In this document: positions 1 to 6,453 of the stretch, piece by piece
How positions within the stretch are numbered: the stretch's first letter is position 1
Layout: the number at the start of each line of letters is the position of its first letter
Source: a virus
Length of the DNA: 29,280 nucleotides
IMG/VR virus record: IMGVR_UViG_3300037963_001344
Location: 1 to 29,280 of that record
Reading direction: 5' to 3' (one strand)
Translations under genes and position numbers: made by a program
The notes under the pieces: model-generated
What the model was told of the DNA's origin: nothing
Databases searched by the model: none
Seen by the model: the letters and a program-made list of their open reading frames with translations, nothing else

Positions 1-422
1 ATAAAATTTGTCCAGTATAAGTGCCGACCTCTTTTTTTTGCATTTAACATTGGTTCATAGTAAGGGATAACATTTTCAACAACATACTTACTTTTGCAAT
101 GATGTTCTAAAAATATAATTTCTTGATACAATTTCATATCAGGATAAATAGGATTTTTACCATTAGCTCCAAACCCCCAAAACCTGGCCCTACTATGTGT
201 TGGGCAAGGTGGAGAACTCCAAATAAAATCAAACTTTTTATAATGGTCTAACAAATACTGGTGTGCATCTGCTACAATTACTTCATCATTTGGAAATCTT
301 TCTTGGTATAGTTTGGCTAGTTCAGGGTCAAGCTCTACAGCAGTTACTTCTATATCACTTTTAACTTCATTCCATTTGTATCTGTTGCCGCCTAAACAAG
401 CGTATAAATTAAGTATCTTCAT
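1..422 (-). CDS. DNA cytosine-5 methyltransferase, N-terminal part (cut by the window edge)
   Basis: An open frame starts at ATG 422-420 and runs off the window at base 1, so about 140 residues of the N-terminal half are visible. It would transfer a methyl group from S-adenosylmethionine to carbon 5 of cytosine in DNA. Seen in the translation: a motif I-like start (MKILNLYACLGGNRYKW), an acidic cofactor-binding strand (VTAVELDPELAKLY), the catalytic motif IV SSPPCPTHSRAR with its Pro-Cys nucleophile near residue 78, motif VI VVENV, and GRHLYWTN as motif VIII. The gene overlaps the preceding nuclease gene by 14 bases, which indicates one operon. Its C-terminal target-recognition part is missing, so the target site cannot be predicted. 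Its role could be self-protection against host restriction, or the first step of cytosine hypermodification together with the glycosyltransferase at 3021-3848. Confidence 0.9.
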   Translation of the reverse strand, partial: MKILNLYACLGGNRYKWNEVKSDIEVTAVELDPELAKLYQERFPNDEVIVADAHQYLLDHYKKFDFIWSSPPCPTHSRARFWGFGANGKNPIYPDMKLYQEIIFLEHHCKSKYVVENVIPYYEPMLNAKKRGRHLYWTNF

Positions 423-759
423 TTCTTAACTGTTCTAATTCTAATAATAACTGTGTAAAATCTTCCAACCTCAACGCAACATAATCCTTTTCATAGTTCT
501 TTGTAAATACAACTAAAGGCTGTTTATGTGAACCTATGCAATCATTTGCAGACTGTTCTAATGCCTTCCAGATGTTGAGCTTTTCTTGGTTTTTACACTC
601 CCAATTAAACTCTGATAATATTCCTTGAGTTGCCATAATATCGCCTTTAATACTTAAACCACCACTATTAGGAGTTCTCCGTATTTCTGTTTGAAACTCT
701 CTACTAAGATACTTTGCTACTTGCAATTCAAAACGTTTTCCTTTTTTATTTGCATTCAT
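409..759 (-). CDS. PD-(D/E)XK nuclease, Holliday-junction-resolvase-like
   Basis: A 116-residue protein with the restriction-endonuclease fold signature in the order seen in archaeal Hjc-type resolvases. An N-terminal helix carries Glu11 (KKGKRFELQVAKYL), followed by an arginine pair and a GxxxxGDI strand with Asp40, then WECKNQE with Glu54 and Lys56. These are the expected metal-binding and catalytic residues. Such enzymes cut branched DNA and in phages serve recombination, replication or debranching before packaging. It starts at ATG 759 and its end overlaps the start of the methyltransferase by 14 bases. Assignment to the nuclease superfamily is firm from the motif. The substrate (four-way junction or other) is inferred from size and motif spacing only. 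Confidence 0.7.
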   Translation of the reverse strand: MNANKKGKRFELQVAKYLSREFQTEIRRTPNSGGLSIKGDIMATQGILSEFNWECKNQEKLNIWKALEQSANDCIGSHKQPLVVFTKNYEKDYVALRLEDFTQLLLELEQLRNEDT

Positions 760-771
760 CTTCTTTTGGTT

Positions 772-909
772 TTAAACTATTTCTTTTTCTATATTACAAT
801 CAGCACAAATGTTACAATTTTTATTATCCTTTGGATATTTGCCAAGTTGGTAAATACTATCTATCTTTTTTCTTTTATTACACCAACTGCATTTTTTTGT
901 TTTACTCAT
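772..909 (-). CDS. Small CxxC zinc-finger-like protein (45 aa)
   Basis: A 45-residue frame from ATG 909 to TAA 774-772. The peptide begins MSKTKKCSWCNKRKK and later has CNICADCN, giving two CxxC pairs about 24 residues apart, a treble-clef or zinc-ribbon spacing. It is rich in lysine. It follows the membrane micropeptide at 922-1008 by 12 bases and precedes the nuclease, also by 12 bases, with a shared AAAAGAAG-like stretch before both starts. Function is unknown. Zinc binding and nucleic-acid or protein contact are inferred from the cysteines. The packed context and the non-random cysteine spacing are the reasons to call it real. Confidence 0.6.
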   Translation of the reverse strand: MSKTKKCSWCNKRKKIDSIYQLGKYPKDNKNCNICADCNIEKEIV

Positions 910-921
910 CTTCTTTTAGTT

Positions 922-1008
922 TTACTCATACATTGTTTTACCTACTAACACACCAACAATAAACACACATATAAAAGCTATTGTTATAGATATAAAATAA
1001 GTTATCAT
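922..1008 (-). CDS. Single-pass membrane micropeptide (28 aa)
   Basis: The frame begins at ATG 1008 and stops at TAA 924-922. It encodes 28 residues, nearly all one hydrophobic segment (ITYFISITIAFICVFIVGVL) followed by a short polar tail GKTMYE. Its ATG overlaps the TGA of the preceding coiled-coil gene as ATGA, the usual sign of translational coupling in this genome. It would insert as one membrane helix. I do not recognise a family. The coupling and the clean hydrophobic segment support it, but such short AT-rich frames can arise by chance. Confidence 0.45.
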   Translation of the reverse strand: MITYFISITIAFICVFIVGVLVGKTMYE

Positions 1009-1298
1009 TTTAATAGTGTTTTTAGTTCTTTATTTTGTTGTTTAATTCTAGTATTTAGTTTATTAACTTCTGCTTGTTGCAGCTCAATATCTAAATGCTT
1101 TTTTGCATTGTCTAGCTCTACCTTTCTTAGCTTTGCTTTTAAGTTGTCATTCTCTTTATGCATTAAATGTAATAGCTCTAATGTGTTTGTTAATACTTCT
1201 AAATTTTGTAGCTGTGCTTTACTCTTAGCTTTTTCTTTAGCTTTTAGTATAAGTATTTGAAAGCTGTTTTTAATATTTATTATTTCTAGTAAATTCAT
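1005..1298 (-). CDS. Coiled-coil protein of unknown function (97 aa)
   Basis: A 97-residue protein made almost wholly of charged heptad-like sequence, with many Leu at regular spacing between Lys and Glu (for example LEVLTNTLELLHLMHKEND and LDIELQQAEVNKLNTRIKQQ). A long alpha-helical coiled coil is therefore expected. It starts at ATG 1298, one base after the helicase stop codon, and its TGA overlaps the next ATG. No enzymatic motif is present. In this position it could be a replisome accessory or scaffold protein, but that is only a guess from location. Confidence 0.6.
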   Translation of the reverse strand: MNLLEIINIKNSFQILILKAKEKAKSKAQLQNLEVLTNTLELLHLMHKENDNLKAKLRKVELDNAKKHLDIELQQAEVNKLNTRIKQQNKELKTLLK

Positions 1299-1299
1299 A

Positions 1300-2151
1300 T
1301 TATTTATTTAAAGGGTTAACTCCACCAATTGTAAAACCCATTCCAAAATTATAATCAAATCTTAAAGGCTCATCAAGTGTAGGCTCTCCACCAGTAAGCT
1401 TATCTTTTATTTTTTCTATTCTAACTTCAGTCATCATCCATAGATCAGGATGGTTAATATATCTGTGAATTGAAATAAAAGCATCACACCTGTTGGCAAA
1501 AACTTGCCCGCCCTCAACGTCAGATTTTCTACAAGGTTGTATATAAGAAGCTAATGTGTGGTTAGGGGGATAAACCCTTCTAGCTGCTTCAGTCATTGGA
1601 TGAGTATTTACATAAACAGCTTTACCTGTATTATTGCAAAAGTTTCTAATGTCATTACAAATTAAATAATTTCTTTCATATTGATTAACACCTCTGTTAT
1701 GATTAAGCCCTGTAAACGGGTCAATGAAACAAGCATCACATTTTTCCTTTTCAAATATTCTTATTAAGTCAGTATGTGAGTATAATTTTTTATTATCTAC
1801 AAATGTAAACCACTCACTAACTTTATCATTGTATTCTTTGATTTGTCTTTTAGTTAAATCAACTAATTTTTTTTGAGAATACATTTGTATTAAATCTCTT
1901 TTAAGTTGACCTTCAGAATTTTCACCACTCCAAATACACCATTTTAAATTATGCTTTACTGATAGCACTAAAAAGTACCACATCATAAAGTTTGTTTTAC
2001 CCACATTATCCATCCCTACACAAATTGTGAAACTTCCTTTTTTATATACAAGGTTTGTATCTAGCTGACAATCAATACCTAAACCTCTTTTAATTTTGCC
2101 ATCTTTAAAAGCATATAAATACTTTAAAGCATTGTCTTTAGGTATAATCAT
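1300..2151 (-). CDS. DnaB/RecA-like replicative helicase ATPase
   Basis: A 283-residue single-domain P-loop ATPase of the RecA/DnaB type (RepA or AAA_25-like). Visible motifs are Walker A GMDNVGKTN near residues 46-54, a DnaB motif H1a-like SGENSEGQLKRDL with the catalytic-base Glu near residue 77, Walker B CFIDPF near 141-146, the H3-like VNTHP at 181-185, and a late VEGGQVFANRCDAFISIHR segment typical of this group. It lacks the DnaB N-terminal domain and any primase domain. It most likely forms a hexameric ring that unwinds DNA at the phage fork. The start ATG 2151 overlaps the stop of the initiator-like gene as ATGA, matching the usual loader/initiator plus helicase pairing. Confidence 0.8.
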   Translation of the reverse strand: MIIPKDNALKYLYAFKDGKIKRGLGIDCQLDTNLVYKKGSFTICVGMDNVGKTNFMMWYFLVLSVKHNLKWCIWSGENSEGQLKRDLIQMYSQKKLVDLTKRQIKEYNDKVSEWFTFVDNKKLYSHTDLIRIFEKEKCDACFIDPFTGLNHNRGVNQYERNYLICNDIRNFCNNTGKAVYVNTHPMTEAARRVYPPNHTLASYIQPCRKSDVEGGQVFANRCDAFISIHRYINHPDLWMMTEVRIEKIKDKLTGGEPTLDEPLRFDYNFGMGFTIGGVNPLNK

Positions 2152-2558
2152 TTTTTAGTGCTTAAATATTCATTCAATCCTTTTGTGCTTAAATAAGGTG
2201 TATTATCTTTTTTTATCTTTTCTTTTCTTAATGCTACAGCTTTGCTTGAGCATTGCTTACCACCTTTTCTACCAGCTTCTACTCTTTTGTTGTGTGCTTT
2301 AGTTCTTTCTTCAAGTTGTTCATCAAGCCATTTAATCTTAATTTTTTTATTTACAACTTTAATTAAATTAGTATCTATTAATGTGTTATAGTAAGTGCCT
2401 GTAATAGCTTTTAGTTCTTTGTCTGATACTTTACAGCCTTTGCTCCAGTAAAAGCAGCAGACCTTCATAAATGCACCCTGTACATCAAAATCTTGAAAAG
2501 CTATAGTTCCTGTTAACCATTGGTTAGGAAAAAATTTAAAGTATGGAAGTTCAATCAT
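2148..2558 (-). CDS. Replication initiator/helicase-loader-like protein (DUF1376/DnaD-type N-terminal domain)
   Basis: A 136-residue protein whose first 80 residues (LPYFKFFPNQWLTGTIAFQD, then GAFMKVCCFYWSKGC) match the winged-helix domain found at the front of phage replisome organisers of the DUF1376/DnaD kind. It is followed by the basic linker RVEAGRKGGKQCSSKA, a hallmark of this group. It is short and ends soon after the linker, so the usual C-terminal DnaD/DnaT loader domain is missing or very small. It is directly upstream of the helicase and coupled to it by ATGA. Its likely role is binding the origin and loading the helicase. The DNA coding for the linker has a near-copy at 25706-25790, see findings. 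Confidence 0.65.
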   Translation of the reverse strand: MIELPYFKFFPNQWLTGTIAFQDFDVQGAFMKVCCFYWSKGCKVSDKELKAITGTYYNTLIDTNLIKVVNKKIKIKWLDEQLEERTKAHNKRVEAGRKGGKQCSSKAVALRKEKIKKDNTPYLSTKGLNEYLSTKK

Positions 2559-3024
2559 AGTTTAGTTTGTTTAAATGTATTAATTTATATGGTTCTTTAT
2601 TATCAGGCATTAATTCTGTTTCACAATCTTTTGATATTTCTATTAATTTATTTAATTCAATAATTTTATGTATGTTTTTTTTAAAACTATATATGAATAA
2701 ATAAACATCAATAAAAAAATTCCAATATTTATATCCTTTAAGATCACAATCTTTTAATCTTAAATAATCATTTTTATCAAAAGATTTACATTCTAAAAAA
2801 TAAAATTTAGAATTAGTTTTACTTTTTATTAAAAAATCAGGTTGTTTTTGTAGCCTGTAATCTAAATAAAAATAACCTTTGCCTATTTGCATCTTATCTT
2901 TTATTTCATTATTCCATCCAAAATGGATATAAGAAATGTTTTTACTTTTTAAATATATTTCACATTTTGTTTCAGAAGTAATAGAAATTGTATTTCTTTC
3001 TTTATAAGAATTTTTATAGCTCAT
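2551..3024 (-). CDS. PD-(D/E)XK nuclease-like protein (157 aa)
   Basis: The core reads KQPDFLIKSKTNSKFYFLEC followed by KSF: Pro62-Asp63, then about 15 residues on Glu78-Cys-Lys80. This is the PD-(D/E)XK nuclease signature in correct order and spacing on two beta strands. The N-terminal helix (SETKCEIYLKSKNI) supplies a possible first acidic residue. The C-terminal half is helical with many aromatic residues. The ATG at 3024 overlaps the glycosyltransferase stop (ATGA), and the end overlaps the initiator start by 8 bases. The family is not recognised beyond the superfamily. Possible roles include an endonuclease acting on unmodified DNA or a recombination nuclease. Confidence 0.6.
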   Translation of the reverse strand: MSYKNSYKERNTISITSETKCEIYLKSKNISYIHFGWNNEIKDKMQIGKGYFYLDYRLQKQPDFLIKSKTNSKFYFLECKSFDKNDYLRLKDCDLKGYKYWNFFIDVYLFIYSFKKNIHKIIELNKLIEISKDCETELMPDNKEPYKLIHLNKLNYD

Positions 3025-3848
3025 ATCTTTACTATTTTCATTCCATAATTATTAACACCAGTTTTTTTAATATAGTCTTTTTTAAAAATAAGTTTATTTT
3101 TTTTAAATGGTCTATAATCTACTTGGTGATGCCATCTATTATATCTCCAAACAACCTTAACTATATCAGGATGTTGTTTTTGTAAAGATTCTGCAAACTC
3201 TTTTCTATTATTAGTATTCTCATAAAGTTCATTAGTGTTGCCACCTTTCATAGTCATTGTAGTAGCTTTTTCTTGTGTAAAAGCATTAAATTGTACAGTA
3301 CACCAACCATCTTTTAAAGCTCTAATACTTAAATCAGTATCTTCATTAAATTTACCTCTCCATTTGTAAGGTATATTATTTTTTATAAGTAAAACAGAAT
3401 ATATTCTAGTGTTAGTTACAAAGGGTGGCATTTTAGTTTTTGCTATTGTAAAAAAATCATAACTCGGACCAGCTAGAGCTATGTTTTCATATCTATCTAC
3501 AAAATCTTCCATAATTTTAAAAATAGTTCCTGAAGTTACTCTAATTTGATAATTTCTATTTAATCTGTTAAAATATGGAATATTATCATCTAACAACCAA
3601 TGCCTTTCAAAACCTCTTTCAATTGAATCTTGCCAACACCAATTTCTAGCTGGTATTGATCCTTGACCTAAATTACTGAAAGGCAATACTTTAATTTTAT
3701 CTTTATGAATGTATTTATTGTACTCTTTATATTCTTGTGGTTCAATTACAATGTGATAAGGTACTTTCATTTTCTCTAAACCTATACTTGTTTGTCTAGT
3801 TTCAGCTCTACCTTTTGATATAATGTAAACAGGGTATTTAGGATTCAT
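3021..3848 (-). CDS. TET-associated-type glycosyltransferase (TAGT-like), DNA hypermodification candidate
   Basis: A GT-A-like glycosyltransferase of 275 residues from ATG 3848; a TTG lies one codon earlier, but ATG is preferred. The front NPKYPVYIISKGRAETRQ is the nucleotide-sugar-binding strand and SKGR loop I associate with TET-associated glycosyltransferases of phages. An acidic LLDDN at about 85-89 fits the metal-binding DxD position. GKFNEDTDLSIRALKDGW around 167-184 fits the acceptor/catalytic acidic motif, and the C-terminal WHHQVDYRPFKKNKL segment recalls the same family. Known members attach sugars to 5-hydroxymethylcytosine made by TET enzymes from 5-methylcytosine. Family placement is from recalled motifs, not from a search. 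It overlaps the previous gene by 11 bases and couples to the next nuclease by ATGA. Confidence 0.7.
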   Translation of the reverse strand: MNPKYPVYIISKGRAETRQTSIGLEKMKVPYHIVIEPQEYKEYNKYIHKDKIKVLPFSNLGQGSIPARNWCWQDSIERGFERHWLLDDNIPYFNRLNRNYQIRVTSGTIFKIMEDFVDRYENIALAGPSYDFFTIAKTKMPPFVTNTRIYSVLLIKNNIPYKWRGKFNEDTDLSIRALKDGWCTVQFNAFTQEKATTMTMKGGNTNELYENTNNRKEFAESLQKQHPDIVKVVWRYNRWHHQVDYRPFKKNKLIFKKDYIKKTGVNNYGMKIVKI

Positions 3849-4098
3849 CAATATATTTTTTATCAGTTCTTATTCTTGCTTTCATTTCAGGAAACCATAA
3901 TGAAGGTAATTTAGGTGTAATTCTTTGATTAATTAATTTTGCAAATTTTTGAACATCTTCTTCATTTCTAAAATGAACAATAATTTTTCTTTTACTTGTT
4001 AAATCTTCTTGTATAAATTCAGGCATATCTTCCCAATGTTCTTGCCATTTTTTGACATTATCATAATCATCAAATAGTTTTAAATTGTTTTTACTCAT
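3838..4098 (-). CDS. Small conserved-looking partner of the glycosyltransferase (86 aa)
   Basis: An 86-residue acidic-to-mixed protein: LFDDYDNVKKWQEHWEDMPE, then a strand KIIVHFRNEEDVQKFAKL, then SLWFPEMKARIRTDKKYIDE. The beta-alpha unit in the middle looks like a small ferredoxin-like or RRM-like half domain. It ends 11 bases inside the glycosyltransferase start, so the two are translated together. I recall similar SLWFP...KYIDE segments sitting directly before TAGT-type domains in other phage proteins, which suggests a split fusion or an accessory subunit. That memory has not been checked by search, and no catalytic motif is visible. Confidence 0.6.
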   Translation of the reverse strand: MSKNNLKLFDDYDNVKKWQEHWEDMPEFIQEDLTSKRKIIVHFRNEEDVQKFAKLINQRITPKLPSLWFPEMKARIRTDKKYIDES

Positions 4099-4099
4099 A

Positions 4100-4423
4100 T
4101 TAATTGTTTAGTTTAAGATTATCAATATAAAATTCTTTTTCACTTTCTGAAAGTTCATCATAGTTGTAAGTTGGTATGCTGCTGTATTGCATTTCATCTT
4201 TGTAGTATGGCTCTTGCTTTGAATTAACTCTTACAGAATCATAGCTTCTAAAAGTATATTCATAGTATAATAAATATTTATTAATAGTTGTTCTATTTAG
4301 TCCTGTAATGTTTTTTATATCTCTAACACTAAAACCTCTAGCCTTTAATAATAATATTTGATTATACCTTTCTTTAACAAAGCCTTTTCTTTTAAGTTCT
4401 TCTATTTTGTTTTTTAACAACAT
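4100..4423 (-). CDS. Helix-turn-helix DNA-binding protein (107 aa)
   Basis: Residues 18-50 read ERYNQILLLKARGFSVRDIK followed by NITGLNRTTINKYL. This is a resolvase/transposase-type helix-turn-helix with the turn at the ITGLNR position. The C-terminal half (from about residue 55) is acidic and aromatic and probably serves as a contact region. There is no recombinase catalytic domain, so it is a stand-alone DNA-binding protein, likely a transcriptional regulator or replication accessory factor of the early block. It starts at ATG 4423, 28 bases after the SSB gene, and its stop precedes the next start by one base. Confidence 0.6.
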   Translation of the reverse strand: MLLKNKIEELKRKGFVKERYNQILLLKARGFSVRDIKNITGLNRTTINKYLLYYEYTFRSYDSVRVNSKQEPYYKDEMQYSSIPTYNYDELSESEKEFYIDNLKLNN

Positions 4424-4451
4424 ACCAACCTTTATTTATAAAATGTTTAAC

Positions 4452-4802
4452 TCAGAAAGGTAAATCATCATCATTAGAACTTTCAACAGCAGCTTCTACT
4501 GGTGCTTGTGTTTGATCATTGTTTTTAAACACCTTCCAAGCACTTAATGAAGTAAAGTATTTATCTTTCCATTCATTAGTTGAAACATTAAAGCTTACTT
4601 CAACCTGATCACCAACTTTATTATATTGATTAAATTGGTTAACTCTTTCTTCACCAAACATTTCAAAGCAATATATGTTATTATATTCAGTTTTAGTATC
4701 TAGGATAAAGCTTTGTTTTTTCCATTCTTTACCAGCTTTGCTAGTTCCTTGTTCTACTTCTAGCACTTTTGTAATTGTGCCTGTTACTTTTAGTTCACTC
4801 AT
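4452..4802 (-). CDS. Single-stranded DNA-binding protein (DUF3127-type)
   Basis: A 116-residue OB-fold protein that opens with MSELKVTGTITKVLEVEQGT, includes KAGKEWKKQSFILDT and a long beta-rich middle, and ends in an acidic tail DDDLPF. This is the typical SSB C-terminus, which docks replication and repair proteins. DUF3127 proteins are found mainly in Bacteroidota and their phages and are regarded as SSB-like. It would coat single-stranded DNA during phage replication and recombination. It lies between the annealing candidate and the HTH gene. The ATG at 4802 sits in an ATGA context after a possible short TTG-start frame (4799-4891). Confidence 0.8.
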   Translation of the reverse strand: MSELKVTGTITKVLEVEQGTSKAGKEWKKQSFILDTKTEYNNIYCFEMFGEERVNQFNQYNKVGDQVEVSFNVSTNEWKDKYFTSLSAWKVFKNNDQTQAPVEAAVESSNDDDLPF

Positions 4803-4895
4803 TTTGTTTTTTGTTTTTGATTAATAAATAATTGCACCAGCTTTCCAAATATTCTACTGTCCCTAGCTAATAAATCTACTAACTGATGCAATAAG

Positions 4896-5384
4896 TTAAA
4901 AGTTGTTAAAATAATCTTTTTTAAATGTGTTTTCTTTGTTTAAAAATTCTAGAAGCTTTTCAGTATTTACCCAAGCAAAAAATTCTTTTTCTTCTGAAAT
5001 TAGAAACCTTTTATAATCTTCATCTTCATAAGAATTATTACCAGCATCTTTAAGAAATTCTACAATTTGAGAAATAGTTACATACTTAAATTTATCAGTA
5101 AAAAAATTATAGTAATCATATAGTTTAAATAAGCTAGGCTTATCAGGGTTATTTTGATATAACTTTATAGATATTAAGCAAATACTTAAATCTTGTATTT
5201 CTTTAACAAAAAAGCCACTTAATTGATTCCATTCTTTTTCCATTTGTTCTAGCTCTTGTTCAGTACACTTTACTCTAAAAGCTCCCCAACCTTCAGAACC
5301 AGCAACATATTTTAAGCCTGTTACATCTTGTTCTAAAACCTCACCAAAAACACCTGTATATTGTATTAAGTATTCTTTAACCAT
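4896..5384 (-). CDS. Hypothetical protein (162 aa)
   Basis: The protein starts MVKEYLIQYTGVFGEVLEQD, a beta-rich front, followed by an acidic helix with WGAFRVKCTEQELEQMEKEW and a mostly helical second half rich in Phe, Tyr and Asn. I see no known motif, no signal peptide and no membrane segment. It lies 2 bases downstream of the annealing-protein candidate and upstream of the SSB gene, so it is expected to be co-expressed with recombination functions. I do not recognise it. Confidence 0.6.
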   Translation of the reverse strand: MVKEYLIQYTGVFGEVLEQDVTGLKYVAGSEGWGAFRVKCTEQELEQMEKEWNQLSGFFVKEIQDLSICLISIKLYQNNPDKPSLFKLYDYYNFFTDKFKYVTISQIVEFLKDAGNNSYEDEDYKRFLISEEKEFFAWVNTEKLLEFLNKENTFKKDYFNNF

Positions 5385-5386
5385 CT

Positions 5387-5764
5387 TTAATTCTTTTTAA
5401 ATGATTCACTTTCATCTTCTCCAAATACTCCAAGCTCATAAAAACCACATAACTTCAAAACAATTCTGCTCATTGCTCTTTTTTCAGCAATCGCTACTGG
5501 ATAAGCATTTCTGTTGTTTTCAGGTGAACACTCACCATAGGTTTGAATTTCAACATCATTGCATTTACCTGTTGCTTTAATAATGCAAGTTTTTAAATCA
5601 GGGTTATAATGTTTTAAATCATAGTTTATGTTTATTTCAGCTCTTGCTTGTATCTTATCAATACCACTTCTAGTAATAATATGATAGTGCTTGTGCTTAA
5701 AAGTATCTTCTTTATCAAGTTCATACTTTTTAAATAGTGTGTTAAGTTGTTCTTTGTTGTTCAT
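5387..5764 (-). CDS. Putative Rad52/Erf-like single-strand annealing protein (short form, 125 aa)
   Basis: The region from about residue 38 (IQARAEININYDLKHY, then CIIKATGKCNDVEIQTYGEC) forms the beta strands, and SPENNRNAYPVAIAEKRAMS then RIVLKLCGF is the following helix. The pattern of a beta sheet, a GE(A/C)SP turn and an AE(T/K)RA helix ending in LxLxG resembles the core of Rad52-superfamily annealing proteins, where the helix reads like AETRALGRAL. Its location two genes from the SSB supports a recombination role. At 125 residues it is shorter than the usual 180-250 residues, so it would be a minimal core. This is inference from motif shape. The alternative is a related protein of unknown role. 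The end has an acidic GEDESES tail. Confidence 0.45.
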   Translation of the reverse strand: MNNKEQLNTLFKKYELDKEDTFKHKHYHIITRSGIDKIQARAEININYDLKHYNPDLKTCIIKATGKCNDVEIQTYGECSPENNRNAYPVAIAEKRAMSRIVLKLCGFYELGVFGEDESESFKKN

Positions 5765-6104
5765 CTTTAATTCTTTTTTGTGTTAATTCAATTAATTGTT
5801 TAGTTTCTAAAAGTAGTTTATTACATTGTAAACTTTTTATGTTCATCAATTTAAACTTTTCTTTTAATGATTCTAATTCTACTTTATTTTTATTAAAAGC
5901 ATTTAAAAGACTTTTAAGAGATTCAATTCTTAAAGTAGTGTTAATAGTTAACAGTATCTTTTTATGCCATTCTAAGCTAAGATAAACACTATATACAGCA
6001 TTTTTTAGTTTTAGTTCTGCATCTTCTTTTTGCCAGTACTCTATCATTTGCTTATTGTGGTGCATTATAGCATCTAGCTCATCTTGTGAATGGTTGTAAA
6101 TCAT
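5742..6104 (-). CDS. Coiled-coil protein of unknown function (120 aa)
   Basis: An all-helical, highly charged protein, for example KEDAELKLKNAVYSVYLSLE and LKEKFKLMNIKSLQCNKLLL. There is no signal peptide or catalytic motif. It starts at ATG 6104, overlapping the preceding stop as ATGA, and its end overlaps the start of the annealing candidate by 23 bases, so all three are coupled. I do not recognise a family. Its position suggests an accessory protein of the recombination/replication set. Confidence 0.6.
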   Translation of the reverse strand: MIYNHSQDELDAIMHHNKQMIEYWQKEDAELKLKNAVYSVYLSLEWHKKILLTINTTLRIESLKSLLNAFNKNKVELESLKEKFKLMNIKSLQCNKLLLETKQLIELTQKRIKDEQQRTT

Positions 6105-6301
6105 AGCTGTTCTTTTATAGTTTGTAGAATCTTTAGTAATTGCATAAACTCACCATTGTTAATACAGATGTTGTAATCAGTACCAAAGCTAGTAAAAGCA
6201 ACTGTACTTGTATCGTGGTTCTTGCTTAGTTCAATATCAACCTCTGTATGATGGTCTGATAGTGTAAAAATATTTTTGCTGTATTTAATCTCTGTTTCCA
6301 T
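6101..6301 (-). CDS. Small beta-rich hypothetical protein (66 aa)
   Basis: A 66-residue protein with alternating hydrophobic residues in STVAFTSFGTDYNICINNGE, then a terminal helix FMQLLKILQTIKEQL. This looks like a small all-beta domain closed by a helix. The start at ATG 6301 lies inside the end of the preceding ribbon-helix-helix frame, and its stop couples by ATGA to the coiled-coil gene. Function unknown. Confidence 0.5.
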   Translation of the reverse strand: METEIKYSKNIFTLSDHHTEVDIELSKNHDTSTVAFTSFGTDYNICINNGEFMQLLKILQTIKEQL

Positions 6302-6449
6302 CTTTTATTTTTTTAGCATTAGATTTATTAAACTTTTCCATTAATTCAACTATTGTAGCTGAATAATTTAAACCAAGTTTCTCATTGGTTTCTTTGAATT
6401 TGTGCATAATATCTTCTTTACCTTTTTGCACATAGAATGTTCTTACCAT
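6285..6449 (-). CDS. Ribbon-helix-helix-like small regulator (54 aa)
   Basis: The frame runs from ATG 6449 to TAA 6287-6285. The peptide MVRTFYVQKGKEDIMHKFKE, then TNEKLGLNYSATIVELMEKF, shows a short strand (RTFYV), a first helix, a G-LNYS turn and a second helix, the order and length of a CopG/Arc ribbon-helix-helix domain. Such proteins bind DNA as dimers and often repress their own operon. It lies near the start of the early gene block and overlaps the next gene by 17 bases. Assignment rests on pattern only. Confidence 0.5.
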   Translation of the reverse strand: MVRTFYVQKGKEDIMHKFKETNEKLGLNYSATIVELMEKFNKSNAKKIKDGNRD

Positions 6450-6453
6450 TGTT

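Noticed and set aside
691-962. Two plus-strand hydrophobic frames
   Set aside because: Reverse complement of AT-rich minus coding DNA (CxxC protein, micropeptide and nuclease). No context for a plus-strand gene in a window where all genes are on the minus strand.
1-6301. A TET/JBP dioxygenase within the modification block
   Set aside because: None of the unassigned genes (4896-5384, 5742-6104, 6101-6301) shows the HxD...H metal-binding pattern or the size of a TET domain. It is stated as absent from the window.
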